A stretch of 58,376 nt of DNA from Candidatus Zhuqueibacterota bacterium (GTDB taxonomy: Bacteria; Zhuqueibacterota; Zhuqueibacteria; Thermofontimicrobiales; Thiofontviventaceae): positions 1 through 58,376 of the forward strand of contig JAFGOE010000021.1 in the NCBI GenBank assembly GCA_016926625.1, in the 5' to 3' direction. The notes under the pieces were generated by a model. The model had not been told where the DNA came from. It did not search any database and saw only the letters and a list, made by a program, of their open reading frames with translations. Below, one piece after another: positions 17,687-27,185 of this stretch. The position numbers were made by a program, and so were the translations under genes. Every line of letters begins with the position of its first letter. Position 1 is the stretch's first letter.

Positions 17687-18688
17687 TCAGCACATCAATT
17701 CGTCGATATTACCCTGTATTTCCACTGCGGCTGGATTTGCACTGCCTATATAGAGCGTCTTCGATCCTCCGGGGATGTGTTGATTGAATGTGATTTCGAT
17801 CCTCGAGTTCAACGATTCGGCAATCCTTGTCGCCATATCTGATTCGTAAGGTGCTGCTAATAACGCACTACTTTTTTTGCTGCCATTAATGTGCAGCTCG
17901 TGGTTTTTGTCGCTCACGATGAACGAAAATTCGCTCCCGTCGGTCATCAATTCCCTTATTGCCGCACCAGTATAGGTGGCGAAGCGATGCAGTGTGCCTC
18001 TCAGCAGAAGACCGATGATGAACCCTCGAAACGATTTGCTAAGCCAGGGGATAGTGGCGATCGACACGAAAATACTCGCATCGTTTTCATTTTCGAAATG
18101 ATTTGTTTGTATCCATAAATACGATGACGGGAACGATCTGCCCCAGTCCTTCTCCAGATAACCCTTGCCGTCCGCGAAATCCATGCTGCGGTCGTTACAG
18201 GAAATCGTTCCGTACACCGAATGATTCATACTCAATACGCTATGATAACACTCCATAAAAGGCATATAGGCGTACCATCCCATCGAGTTAGGCGACTGCA
18301 GGGATCGGGGCCATGGTATCGACTTCTCGAAGGTCAGGCGTCCCTTAAATGCAGCGCTCTCAGCATCTATATTCAAATCGATCTCATTTAGACTGAATGA
18401 ATTATCAGCGATTTGGAGCTCGAATTTTGATCGATTGACCTTAAAATCAGAGACAGGGTAGCGAAAGTTGAACGAGGAGTGTGAATTGCCGTCCAAAATT
18501 TGGATGAACGAATGAGAGTTGCTCTTATTTCGGCTCAAACGAATTCCGGGAATGACGGCCAGTCTGTCGATCTGCCTGTGATCAACCAGTTTATAATACC
18601 ACCCTTCGAAATAGTCTCTGTTTGCGTTCGTGGATGGCCCCTGATAAAGAGCAGGGTTCCAGGATTTCAATAATCGTTTTATCATCAC
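17687..18688 (-). CDS. Tocopherol cyclase-like family protein
   Basis: A 333-residue protein resembling the tocopherol cyclase-like family (plant VTE1 fold), which also occurs in scattered bacteria. Signature segments are the N-terminal DYFEGWYYKLVD (about residues 24-35), the SHSFIQILDG strand and the central GYLEKDWGRSFPSSYLWIQTNHF-like block. No signal peptide is evident. In plants the enzyme cyclises a prenylated quinol, but bacterial members are uncharacterised and often lack a tocopherol pathway, so only the fold is claimed. Start context is weak. It is on the same strand as the polyphosphate genes but 363 nt upstream of ppk1. Confidence 0.75.
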   Translation of the reverse strand: MMIKRLLKSWNPALYQGPSTNANRDYFEGWYYKLVDHRQIDRLAVIPGIRLSRNKSNSHSFIQILDGNSHSSFNFRYPVSDFKVNRSKFELQIADNSFSLNEIDLNIDAESAAFKGRLTFEKSIPWPRSLQSPNSMGWYAYMPFMECYHSVLSMNHSVYGTISCNDRSMDFADGKGYLEKDWGRSFPSSYLWIQTNHFENENDASIFVSIATIPWLSKSFRGFIIGLLLRGTLHRFATYTGAAIRELMTDGSEFSFIVSDKNHELHINGSKKSSALLAAPYESDMATRIAESLNSRIEITFNQHIPGGSKTLYIGSANPAAVEIQGNIDELMC

Positions 18689-19039
18689 ATTCGAGTCGAT
18701 ACTAAGTTAAGTCTGATCCAGATACGTGGGATAAACTTTTTTAATAATTGATAGTATAAAATAGTAAATATTTCACCTAAAAGCAAGGCATCAAACCTAT
18801 ATTTGATGAGTTCGATGTCAAAATTGTAAATTTTTTTATAGTTTTAGAGTATATTTTTTTTTAAATTACAGTAGAACTATTCAAAATGCTGGATTAATCG
18901 TGAAAAGAGTATGTCCTGTTTCATAAAATACAGGAGTTGTGCGCAGCGTCAGGTTATGTTTTTCGACGCGATGATGGATTTGAGTGTGCTTCTATCAAAT
19001 AATCGGGCATTACTATTAAATTCACAGAGGATAATCATA
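18689..19039. other. Divergent intergenic region, AT-rich
   Basis: About 350 nt between the divergent tocopherol-cyclase-like and outer-membrane peptidase genes. It is strongly AT-rich. A palindromic element, CATCAAA-6 nt-TTTGATG (18789-18808), may be an operator. An in-frame extension of the downstream gene to 18911 was not accepted because it would put about 43 atypical residues before a good signal peptide. Confidence 0.4.
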
Positions 19040-22000
19040 ATGAAATTATTACGGGTACTCATATTATTAATAGTTTTTGTTTCAAGCATGACCATGGATC
19101 TTTTCGGTCAGTATTTTGGAAGAAATAAAGTCCAGTACGAATCGAAAGAATGGGAATACATACAATCGAAACATTTCGATTTGTATTACTACGAAGGCGG
19201 TCAGAAGCTGGCTGAATTTGCAGCCGTTGTGGCCGAGACATCGTTTGTGATGCTGAATAAGATCTTCAACTATGAACTGATCGATCGTATCCCATTTATC
19301 ATCTATAGATCGCATAACGATTTCACCGAGACGAATACGTCGTATGGAATTGTGGGGGAGTCTGTCGGCGGTTTTACCGAATTTTTTAAGAACAGAATTG
19401 TAATCCCGTTTGATGGATCGTATGAGCAGTTTCGTCACGTTATTCATCACGAACTGACGCATGCGGTGATGTTGCAATTCCTTTATGGTGCAGGTCCTGG
19501 ATCCATCATCAAGGGGATCTCGAGGATGACGCCGCCGTTATGGTTTATCGAAGGATTGGCAGAGTACACCTCCATCGGATGGGACACGGAGTCGGATATG
19601 TATGTTCGGGACGCTTCGGTTCGAGGCTATCTGCCTCCGTTACAATATTTATCTGGTTTTCTTGTATACAAGGGTGGTCAATCCCTGTTGAAATATATTG
19701 AAGAGATTTATGGCCCTCAAAAGCTAACCGAACAGTTACAGCGGATGAGAACATCTCGAAGCTTCGAAGACGCATGGGAAAGAACGCTCAATGAGACGAT
19801 CGAGGAGACCAATAAGAAGTGGCAACGTTGGGTGCGCAAGCAATACTGGCCGGATATAGCCAACAGGAAAGAGCCTTTCGATTACGCTCAGCCGCTGACC
19901 GATAACCTGAAATGGGAAAACTTCGTCAACAACAGTCCCGCCGTTTCTCCTGCAGGCGATAAAGTCGCTTTCCTGACGGATCGTTCGGGATATTTCGATA
20001 TCTATATGATTTCGGCAACTGATACCAAGGACATCACCAAGTTGATCTCAGGACAGCGCAAAGCGGATCTGGAAGAATTACAATGGCTGCGACCAGGGAT
20101 GAGCTGGTCCCCTGACGGAAAATATATTGCCTTTACGTCCCGCTCGGCTGGAGAGGATGCGATCAACATATTGGATGTCGATGACAGGAAGATTACTAAA
20201 AGTTACAAGTTCAAAATGGATGGGATCTTTTCTCCTGACTGGTCACCTGTCGCGAATGAGATCGTTTTTGTCGGAGTACGAAACTGCAGCTCGGATATTT
20301 ACGTCTACAACATGGATAAAGATGAGCTTTCTCAACTGACGAGAGATAGCTACAGTGATATGGAGCCCGTCTGGTCTCCCGACGGTAAGGTGATCGCCTT
20401 TGCATCGGACCGGAAGGATGATGTTGAGATACCCGATGCCATTAAATGTGTCGACATGGCTTTCCATGATTATCATACGACGGACATCTATCTGATCAAT
20501 CGCCCTGGCGAGCGGATGCAGCGGCTGACTGATTCTGATATGAATGAGAATTATCCGCAATGGTCGCCTGACGGAAACAAACTGTTGTATGTTTCGGACA
20601 TGTCCGGGATCGCCAATATTTATTTCAGAGACATGACGACGGGTAAGGTGAGAGCGTTGACAAATCTGCTTAGCGGCTGTGCTCAGCTTTCCTATGGTGT
20701 CAACAGCAATCGGCTTGCGTTCACTGCGTTTTCAAATGCCGGGTATAATATTTACATCTGGCCTGATCCGTTTCAAGCGGTTGGTGACACCCTGCCCGAA
20801 CCGCAGCCGACCCAATATGTTCTCAATAGCCGCCGGGATCGATCAACCTTAAATGAGGACGAAGTGCGGGTTGACCGTGAACAGATAAAGGATACGGTGC
20901 GCAAGGATCAGGATTTCTCGAGATATATATTCGGAGAAAATTTTAGTCGCGGAATCATCGATGACTATTCGGGTCGCGCAGAGCAAGTCAAATTAACTGA
21001 AAGTGAGACGAGAGAGGACAGCGGCGAATTCAAAACCAACAAGTACCGGCCTCAGTTTAGCCTCGATAACGCAGGCATGAATGCGGGATACGATCCGATT
21101 TTCGGTTTTTATGGTTTGACCCAACTATCGATCAGTGACATCCTTGGCAACCATCAGTTGGTCATCGGGGCAAATATCATTCGAGATTTCGAAAATAGCG
21201 ATTTCATGTTGTCCTATCAATTTCTGAAAAATCGATTGGATTGGGGCTTGTTCGGATATCAATATGTTAATTTCTACGCTACCACATTCGGAACGGTACG
21301 ATTCGTCAACAGAGGGACTGGTTTTTTTACATCGTACCCCTTTTCCAGGTTCAGAAGAATCGATGCTGGCTTACAATTTTTTAATATAAAAGAGGATTTC
21401 CTCTCGTTCCAGAGTTTCGAGATCGATAATTTTTCGATATTGATGCCGTCACTTTCCTACACCAAAGACAACACGATTTGGGGGTTCACCGGACCTGCCG
21501 ACGGCAATCGATTCTACATCGGAGTTAATGCGAGTCCCAAGGTCGGTAATAACGGAAAAGAATTTATGACGTCGTATTTCGATTACCGCAGGTATTATCA
21601 ATTAGGAAGAGATTACACGTTGGCGTTTCGCTTAACCAGCGGTGCCAGCTTCGGTAAAAATCCGACGCTTTTCATCATGGGCGGGGTCGATAACTGGCTC
21701 AATTATCGGTTTAACGATAAAATTGATGTTATTTCGATTCCTGAGTATTTTCTGTCGAATTGGGTTACCCCATTGAGAGCAGCAAATTTATATCAAATGG
21801 TGGGCACCCGTGCGGCTCTTTTTAACCTCGAAGTCCGATTCCCGTTCATCCAGTATCTGATCACTAAATTCCCGCTCGAGTTAGGATTCAGTAATATTCA
21901 GGGACTCGGTTTCATCGATGCGGGTTCAGCGTGGACGGATGAAAGCAAATGGAAATTTACGGATCGCGATGAGAATGGTGAGCGCTATGTGCGCGATGTC

Positions 22001-22132
22001 ATGACCGGATTCGGTTATGGTATAAGGGCTTATGTCTATCTATTTGTATTAAAATTCGATGCGGCCTGGAGAACCGATTTTAATAAGGTCAGTTCTCCGT
22101 ACTATTACTGGTCGATCGGTCTCGATTTTTAA
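19040..22132 (+). CDS. Outer-membrane protein: MA-type peptidase, TolB-like propeller and Omp85-like barrel
   Basis: A 1030-residue exported protein with a signal peptide (MKLLRVLILLIVFVSSM...). Residues about 25-270 form a peptidase MA/gluzincin domain with zinc motif HHELTHAVM and downstream PLWFIEGLAEYTS. Residues about 300-590 contain repeated WSPDGK-type strands (SWSPDGKYIAFTS, VWSPDGKVIAFAS, QWSPDGNKLLYVS) of a TolB/WD40-like propeller. The rest (about 690-1030) is beta-rich, ends in aromatic LDF, and resembles the bacterial surface antigen (Omp85/TamA) barrel. The whole could be a surface-anchored or periplasm-facing protease. A GWxTD protein and a SixA-like gene follow on the same strand. 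Confidence 0.85.
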   Translation: MKLLRVLILLIVFVSSMTMDLFGQYFGRNKVQYESKEWEYIQSKHFDLYYYEGGQKLAEFAAVVAETSFVMLNKIFNYELIDRIPFIIYRSHNDFTETNTSYGIVGESVGGFTEFFKNRIVIPFDGSYEQFRHVIHHELTHAVMLQFLYGAGPGSIIKGISRMTPPLWFIEGLAEYTSIGWDTESDMYVRDASVRGYLPPLQYLSGFLVYKGGQSLLKYIEEIYGPQKLTEQLQRMRTSRSFEDAWERTLNETIEETNKKWQRWVRKQYWPDIANRKEPFDYAQPLTDNLKWENFVNNSPAVSPAGDKVAFLTDRSGYFDIYMISATDTKDITKLISGQRKADLEELQWLRPGMSWSPDGKYIAFTSRSAGEDAINILDVDDRKITKSYKFKMDGIFSPDWSPVANEIVFVGVRNCSSDIYVYNMDKDELSQLTRDSYSDMEPVWSPDGKVIAFASDRKDDVEIPDAIKCVDMAFHDYHTTDIYLINRPGERMQRLTDSDMNENYPQWSPDGNKLLYVSDMSGIANIYFRDMTTGKVRALTNLLSGCAQLSYGVNSNRLAFTAFSNAGYNIYIWPDPFQAVGDTLPEPQPTQYVLNSRRDRSTLNEDEVRVDREQIKDTVRKDQDFSRYIFGENFSRGIIDDYSGRAEQVKLTESETREDSGEFKTNKYRPQFSLDNAGMNAGYDPIFGFYGLTQLSISDILGNHQLVIGANIIRDFENSDFMLSYQFLKNRLDWGLFGYQYVNFYATTFGTVRFVNRGTGFFTSYPFSRFRRIDAGLQFFNIKEDFLSFQSFEIDNFSILMPSLSYTKDNTIWGFTGPADGNRFYIGVNASPKVGNNGKEFMTSYFDYRRYYQLGRDYTLAFRLTSGASFGKNPTLFIMGGVDNWLNYRFNDKIDVISIPEYFLSNWVTPLRAANLYQMVGTRAALFNLEVRFPFIQYLITKFPLELGFSNIQGLGFIDAGSAWTDESKWKFTDRDENGERYVRDVMTGFGYGIRAYVYLFVLKFDAAWRTDFNKVSSPYYYWSIGLDF

Positions 22133-22235
22133 GATGGCGAGGCAATACGTTGAAAAATTATATGTCGATAGTATTCTGTTACCGGAATGATTTAACATTC
22201 CATATTGAACCGTGTATAGATAAAAGAGGGTAACA

Positions 22236-23504
22236 ATGTCCCATAAAATAGTAAATAAACTGGTGGTATATATGGCGTTCGCCATCATTCTGATGTCCGA
22301 TCTTGCAGCACAGGAATTCGGCCGTAACTCCAGAGAGATGGCAAATTTTAATTATGACATCGCTGTTTTTCCGAATTTGACGAGCTCTAAAATGAAAGCA
22401 GATGTTTTCGTTTGGCTGCGAAATGATCAGATTCAACATGTAATGAAAGATTCTGTGTTTCAGGCACGGTATCAGATCAATCTATCTATTTCAAAGAAAG
22501 ATGAAAATTTGGCCATTCTCACTAAAGATTCGACGTTTGTTAGAGCGGTCAGCACTTATCGAGAGACGATTGATCCTGACATCCAGCACTTACACCAATT
22601 TACCTATATGATCAATCCGGGTGATTACGAATTTGAGATCCGTGTATTTGATTTCAATTCAGAAAAAAGCATGATCCGGTCTATTAAAAAAAGGATCCGT
22701 CCGCTGACATCAAAGGACATTTATTTAAGCGATATCGTACTGTTAGATACACCGAATCTCGATACGTTGACGGCCGATAATATTTTATCACCACAGCGAA
22801 TTCCTATTCAGGATACGATCTATCTTTACCTTGAGCTGGTAAAACCTGACAACATGCCTTCCTATAGTATAGAAGCCTTATTGCAGAGGAATAATGAGAA
22901 CCGGCGATTCGCATTTCGTAATGACTTCAAGTCCGCGTCAAGGTCAACGGTGGTTATGCTGGAGTTGCTGAAAGAGAATATGGCGATTGGCCTTAACGAA
23001 ATCGTTGTGACAGCAAAATCGGGAAATTTAGAGAAACAAGTCAGTAAGAGAGTATTCTTCCTGCAGACATCGATAAGCGGGGACATTATCGACACGGGAT
23101 CGCTGGGCGAGATGGTCGAGCAGCTCGAATACGTGGCGCGTGGTGATGAATGGCGGGACTTGATGAATGCAGAAGAAGGGGAATTGGAGCAGGTCTTCCG
23201 CAAATTCTGGGAACTAAGAGATCCCACGCCCGGAACACCGGAGAATCAATTGTTCGATGAATATTACAAACGCGTCCGGATTGCTAACAATCAATTTGAT
23301 ACTCCGAAGCGGGATGGATGGCGAAGCGATAAAGGGAGGATTTTCATCATTTACGGTCCACCGGATTCGATTGAAAAATCCGATCCTTTCGCGACCAGTT
23401 TCGGTGCGTATGAAATCTGGTACTATGAAGAGATCAAAGAACGATTCGTCTTTTATGATGAATACGGTTTCGGAGACTACCGCCTCATTTCAAATAACTA
23501 TTAA
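22236..23504 (+). CDS. GWxTD domain-containing exported protein
   Basis: A 422-residue protein with an N-terminal hydrophobic signal (about residues 8-25, ending DLAAQ). The N-terminal two-thirds is beta-rich without recognised motifs. The C-terminal ~130 residues match the GWxTD domain: FDEYYKRVRIAN, then DGWRSDKGRIFIIYGPPD and YEIWYYEE. Here the GWxTD tetrad reads GWRSD. Function of the domain is unknown; it is typical of FCB and related phyla. GAGGG precedes the ATG. It lies 103 nt after the peptidase-barrel gene and 27 nt before the SixA-like gene. A partner role at the outer membrane is inferred. Confidence 0.83.
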   Translation: MSHKIVNKLVVYMAFAIILMSDLAAQEFGRNSREMANFNYDIAVFPNLTSSKMKADVFVWLRNDQIQHVMKDSVFQARYQINLSISKKDENLAILTKDSTFVRAVSTYRETIDPDIQHLHQFTYMINPGDYEFEIRVFDFNSEKSMIRSIKKRIRPLTSKDIYLSDIVLLDTPNLDTLTADNILSPQRIPIQDTIYLYLELVKPDNMPSYSIEALLQRNNENRRFAFRNDFKSASRSTVVMLELLKENMAIGLNEIVVTAKSGNLEKQVSKRVFFLQTSISGDIIDTGSLGEMVEQLEYVARGDEWRDLMNAEEGELEQVFRKFWELRDPTPGTPENQLFDEYYKRVRIANNQFDTPKRDGWRSDKGRIFIIYGPPDSIEKSDPFATSFGAYEIWYYEEIKERFVFYDEYGFGDYRLISNNY

Positions 23505-23531
23505 TACTTTATCAAGCATTAAAGGCAGGCA

Positions 23532-24023
23532 ATGAAACGATTAATACTGGTGCGGCACGCAAAGTCGAGTTGGCAAAATCCCGACCTGGAAGATATCGAC
23601 AGACCCTTGAAAAAAAGAGGTGAACGAGATGCGCCGATGATGGGTCAGCGTCTCCGTAGTTTGCAGATCAAACCGGATCTGTTGATATCGAGTCCCGCCG
23701 TCCGGGCAATGACGACGGCACAAATGATTGCCGAACAGATCGGCTACCCCGTTCGAAAAATAGCTACGGAGCGCTCTTTGTACGGTTCTGGCTGGAATGA
23801 AATTATGAATACGCTCACTCACACGGATGACGAATTTAATGAGATTATGCTGTTCGGACATAATCCCGACTTTACGACGTTAGCATCAAGACTGTGTGCA
23901 TTTTCTGAGACGATTCCGACTTGCGGCGTTGTGTGCATCGATTTGAATGTAGCGTCGTGGAAGCACATTGAGGAAGGTTGCGGTAAGCTGGCGTTCTTCG
24001 ACTATCCTAAAAAAGCGAAGTGA
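23532..24023 (+). CDS. SixA-like histidine phosphatase
   Basis: A 163-residue histidine phosphatase of the SixA branch. The catalytic phospho-His motif is LVRHAKSSW (residues 5-13). The second-shell segment LISSPAVRAMTTAQMI carries an expected Arg, and LFGHNPDF the second catalytic His. SixA in E. coli removes phosphate from phosphohistidine in signalling/PTS proteins; the target here is unknown. AGGCAGGC precedes the ATG. It is the third gene of a rightward group and converges on a thioesterase gene 28 nt beyond its stop. Confidence 0.87.
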   Translation: MKRLILVRHAKSSWQNPDLEDIDRPLKKRGERDAPMMGQRLRSLQIKPDLLISSPAVRAMTTAQMIAEQIGYPVRKIATERSLYGSGWNEIMNTLTHTDDEFNEIMLFGHNPDFTTLASRLCAFSETIPTCGVVCIDLNVASWKHIEEGCGKLAFFDYPKKAK

Positions 24024-24051
24024 TCTCACAACACCGCTCTGCAACAGTCTA

Positions 24052-24450
24052 TCATTCAAAAAAAGCATCGCGAAATTTTGGATCTAATGGAATCGGTCTT
24101 CCTTTTTCGTTGATAAAGACGGCTACCATCTCCGCTTCGAATATCTTTCTGCCGTTCTTCTTGTTGTAGATCTCCTGTCGGAAAACGATGCTGGTCCTGC
24201 CTTCCTTGATTCCTTCCAGTGTGATCTCAAGCTCATCGCCCAGGAATGCCGGTAATATATATTTTATCCTTGCCTCTGCAATCACGATGTAAACGCCGCG
24301 ATTGAAGAACTGCTGGAAGGGAATCCCCAACTGATCCATTGTAGTCACGCGTGAGTATTCGCAATAATTCAGATATACAGCGTAATTCACATGGCCCTGA
24401 GCATCCAGTTCATAAGATCTCACTTGCAGCGTCTGTGCGTATCGTTTCAT
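24052..24450 (-). CDS. YbgC/FadM-like acyl-CoA thioesterase
   Basis: A 132-residue 4HBT hotdog thioesterase. The segment SYELDAQGHVNYAVYLNYCEYSR holds the catalytic Asp and the HVNY motif of the YbgC/FadM group, and FRQEIYNKKNGRKIFEAEMVAV matches the rest of the fold. These enzymes hydrolyse short- to long-chain acyl-CoA. The start was placed at MKRYAQT, about 7 nt after AGGAAC; a longer in-frame form begins 45 nt upstream. It converges with the SixA-like gene. Confidence 0.87.
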   Translation of the reverse strand: MKRYAQTLQVRSYELDAQGHVNYAVYLNYCEYSRVTTMDQLGIPFQQFFNRGVYIVIAEARIKYILPAFLGDELEITLEGIKEGRTSIVFRQEIYNKKNGRKIFEAEMVAVFINEKGRPIPLDPKFRDAFFE

Positions 24451-24627
24451 TGTTCTGTTCCTGATGTATGATTTATCTGAATAATTACTTCTCATTTTTA
24501 GCCAAACGATGGAACAATAAACGGAAAATTTGATTAAAATGCAAATAAAAAGATCCCATGCACACTAAACCCCAGTCCTCCTGGAAGACATGGATAATGC
24601 ATCAATTAGATTTGAGAGGATTTGCAG

Positions 24628-25029
24628 ATGATTCGAGTGACAAAATTAGAAAATAAGTTCGACAATCGTGGTGACAAGTACTTCATTCCCCGGGAAATGT
24701 TGAATTTCATCGGAAACATAGAGGAGATGCACTACGTCAGCGTTAATCCGGATGCAGTGCGTGGAAACCATGTCCATCGAACCGGCAGAGAGAGTGTTAT
24801 ACTGACCTGCTCATCTGGCTGGAGGCTTTCATGGAAACTTCCGAATGAGCAGGAGATTCTGCAACGAGATTTCATTGATCAAGGCGCTTACCTGATCGAG
24901 ATCGAAGCCGGAATTCCTCATGCATTTATAAATACAGGGGGACGACCGATCAGTTTGTTTTGCTTTTCAAATAAACGATACGACCCGACACAGCCTGACA
25001 CGGAGCGCCAGGTCGTTTCCAATGAGTGA
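24628..25029 (+). CDS. Cupin protein, CapF C-terminal/WxcM-like
   Basis: A 133-residue single cupin. VRGNHVHRTGRES and IPHAFINTGG are the two cupin metal motifs. The VRGNH-H pattern recalls the C-terminal cupin of CapF and sugar-nucleotide isomerases such as FdtA/WxcM, which act in surface polysaccharide synthesis. No glycosyltransferases are nearby, so this is only family similarity. GAGAGG stands about 8 nt before the ATG. A good intrinsic terminator follows at 25121. Confidence 0.7.
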   Translation: MIRVTKLENKFDNRGDKYFIPREMLNFIGNIEEMHYVSVNPDAVRGNHVHRTGRESVILTCSSGWRLSWKLPNEQEILQRDFIDQGAYLIEIEAGIPHAFINTGGRPISLFCFSNKRYDPTQPDTERQVVSNE

Positions 25030-25120
25030 GCCTTTTCCTGAATATCGTTCTCTGGTAAGTTATAAGGTAATATCAGGGTGCAGACATTCGATTAGTTCGC
25101 TCGATACCGATTAACCATTT

Positions 25121-25153
25121 GATCCGGATCGCACTGGATCGGATCGATTTTTT
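25121..25153 (+). terminator. Intrinsic terminator after the cupin gene
   Basis: A GATCCGG...TCGGATC stem (7 bp, with further inner pairing) at 25121-25145 is followed by GATTTTTTC. It lies about 90 nt past the cupin stop codon and before the 3' end of the convergent threonine aldolase gene. Confidence 0.7.
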
Positions 25154-25206
25154 CTTGATCCCCGATTGCGCTCATCGTCTTTAAGACGCCGATAACGTGA
25201 GTCCGA

Positions 25207-26238
25207 CTATCCGAATATTTGGCGTGCGATGCGGATGGTTTGGTCGACATCATCTGTGGAGACGTTTAAATGAGTGACGGCTCGGATAAATGTGCGACCG
25301 AAGGGCACCACCAGAACATTCTGTTCTTTAAACTTGCTTACGATTTCACTGACTGAGTACTGCGATGCGCTCACGTCGATCACGACGATGTTTGTGTCGA
25401 CCGTGTTCGGATCGATAGTAAAACCCTTGATTTGAGCCAGTCCGAATGCTAATCGTTTAGCGTTTACATGATCGTCTGCCAGACGTTCGATATTATGATC
25501 CAATGAATAATTGGCTGCTGCTGCCAGGATACCAACCTGCCGCATGCCGCCGCCCAACATCTTTCGGATCCGATGCGCTCGTCTGATGAATTCCCTTGAT
25601 CCGGCGATAATGGAACCGATGGGTGCGCCCAGGCCTTTTGAAAAGCAGAACATGATGGAATCGAATTGCGATGCGTAATCTTTGATGGGGATGCCTGTTG
25701 CTACCGAGGCGTTGAACAATCGCGCTCCATCCAGGTGCATATTTATGTTTTTTCCGCGGGCAAACTCAGCGATCGCCTGAATATTATCGAAAGGATAGAT
25801 TTTACCGCCACCACGATTATGGGTATTTTCGAGGACAATGAGTCGCGTAGGAGGCTGATGCACATCATCGGGTCGTATAGCCTGTTCAATCTGGCCGACT
25901 TCAAGAATACCATGATCACCAGGTAACGGATTCAATTGAATACCGCCAAGCACCGCTGGTGCGGCGACTTCGTAGACAAAGGTATGTCCCTCTCGTTCTA
26001 CGATTACTTCATCACCTGGTCGTGTGTGAGCCATTATGGCGCATACGTTGGCCATTGTGCCTGAGGCGACGAAGAGTGCTGCTTCTTTACCCGTCATCTT
26101 TGCGACTCGCTCCTGAAGAGCATTCATGGTCGGATCATCGCCGAACACATCATCGCCGACTTCGGCGTCAGCCATGGCTTTGCGCATTTCGATCGAAGGC
26201 ACGGTCACCGTATCGCTGCGGAAATCGAAATATTTCAT
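25207..26238 (-). CDS. ltaE: Low-specificity L-threonine aldolase
   Basis: A 343-residue PLP enzyme that splits L-threonine or L-allo-threonine to glycine and acetaldehyde. The N-terminus FDFRSDTVTVPSIEMRKAM and FGDDPTMNALQ are family signatures. MHLDGARLFNAS contains the Asp that pairs with the PLP ring, and the Schiff-base lysine is in FCFSKGLGAPIGS. Length is normal. GAGGTGATTC precedes the ATG, and a convincing sigma70-type promoter lies upstream. It is monocistronic by spacing. Confidence 0.94.
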   Translation of the reverse strand: MKYFDFRSDTVTVPSIEMRKAMADAEVGDDVFGDDPTMNALQERVAKMTGKEAALFVASGTMANVCAIMAHTRPGDEVIVEREGHTFVYEVAAPAVLGGIQLNPLPGDHGILEVGQIEQAIRPDDVHQPPTRLIVLENTHNRGGGKIYPFDNIQAIAEFARGKNINMHLDGARLFNASVATGIPIKDYASQFDSIMFCFSKGLGAPIGSIIAGSREFIRRAHRIRKMLGGGMRQVGILAAAANYSLDHNIERLADDHVNAKRLAFGLAQIKGFTIDPNTVDTNIVVIDVSASQYSVSEIVSKFKEQNVLVVPFGRTFIRAVTHLNVSTDDVDQTIRIARQIFG

Positions 26239-26272
26239 GAATCACCTCGTATGTAATAGGTTAAATTTGTTT

Positions 26273-26301
26273 ATAATATAAAATAATGAGGATTAAATCA
26301 A
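26273..26301 (-). promoter_or_regulatory. sigma70-type promoter of ltaE
   Basis: On the minus strand, TTGATT (26301-26296) and TATTAT (26278-26273) are 17 nt apart, about 35 nt before the start codon. The remainder of this 404-nt spacer holds a 7-bp hairpin, GTCGAAG...CTTCGAC (26416-26444), of unknown role, and no gene that I can support. Confidence 0.6.
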
Positions 26302-26642
26302 TTAAAAATATAAGAAATTGCAAAATTTTTATTGATATTAATTTAATAATTCCTATTTTACATAAAACAAAGTGAAATTTACTGTGCCGTATTCCATGTC
26401 GGGATGGTGGATAAGGTCGAAGGCCATCGCTTAGAAACTTCGACGGCTGATCTTTATCGGATTTAATTTGTCCGCATAAGCAGATCAGCATGATAGGCCT
26501 GAGAGCAAAGTAATACAGAATCAAGATGAAATGAAGAGGATATAACCGCGAAGCCGAATGGATCGATTCGTAGACGAGAAGGTTCTGCAAGTTCGAATCG
26601 AGGTTTATTCCTTTTCTAATGAATATTCTATAGGAGTTGATG

Positions 26643-27185
26643 ATGGTTGAATTTCTACTGATTCCTTTTTTAATATTTTTAGCACGTGTATGCGATGTAA
26701 CGATCGGTACGATCAGAATTATATTACTGTCGCGCGGTAATAAAATATTAGCCCCTCTGCTCGGATTTTTCGAGGTGACTATCTGGCTGTTGGCGATCAG
26801 CCAGGTGATGCAAAACCTGAACAATATCGTGAGTTACCTTGCCTACGGGGGAGGCTTCGCTTTTGGTAACTTCGTGGGCATATTACTGGAGAAAAAGATA
26901 GCAATCGGTCTGCAAGAGATCCGTATCATTACATCGAATACCCTGCATTCGTTATCCATGATTCTTCTGGATGAAGGATATGCAGTCACCACCGTGGAAG
27001 CCAAAGGCGCGAAGGGAACGGTCCATATCATCTATACAGTCGTCAAGAGAAAAGATGTTAATCATGTACTCAATATCATCAAGATATTCGAACCAGAAGC
27101 CTTTATCACCATCGAAGACGTAAGGTCGACGTACGCCGGCTATTTCAGACCCCAACGACCATTCCGATTGGTCAAGAAGAAATAA
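26643..27185 (+). CDS. UPF0316 (DUF5698/DUF2179) membrane protein
   Basis: A 180-residue protein with three hydrophobic N-terminal segments (FLLIPFLIFLARVCDVTIGTI; LLGFFEVTIWLLAIS; a glycine-rich third with YGGGFAFGNFVG). A cytoplasmic DUF2179-like domain follows, with the GYAVTTVEAKG-KGTVHIIYTVVKRKD pattern. The family is widespread and of unknown function. AGGAG lies 6 nt before the chosen ATG; a second ATG is directly upstream. It stands alone on the plus strand before the nitroreductase gene. Confidence 0.85.
   Translation: MVEFLLIPFLIFLARVCDVTIGTIRIILLSRGNKILAPLLGFFEVTIWLLAISQVMQNLNNIVSYLAYGGGFAFGNFVGILLEKKIAIGLQEIRIITSNTLHSLSMILLDEGYAVTTVEAKGAKGTVHIIYTVVKRKDVNHVLNIIKIFEPEAFITIEDVRSTYAGYFRPQRPFRLVKKK

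Noticed and set aside
17651-17842. Short plus-strand open frame beginning MKNASRARYV
   Set aside because: It runs antisense into the tocopherol-cyclase-like gene and has no ribosome site.
26560-26610. tRNA T-arm-like sequence AAGTTCGAATCGAGG
   Set aside because: The flanking bases do not pair as a T-stem and no acceptor or anticodon arm fits.
26261-26824. A 187-codon open frame on the minus strand
   Set aside because: It overlaps the start of the UPF0316 gene, has low-complexity composition rich in Ile/Leu/Tyr from AT-rich DNA, and lacks a ribosome site.
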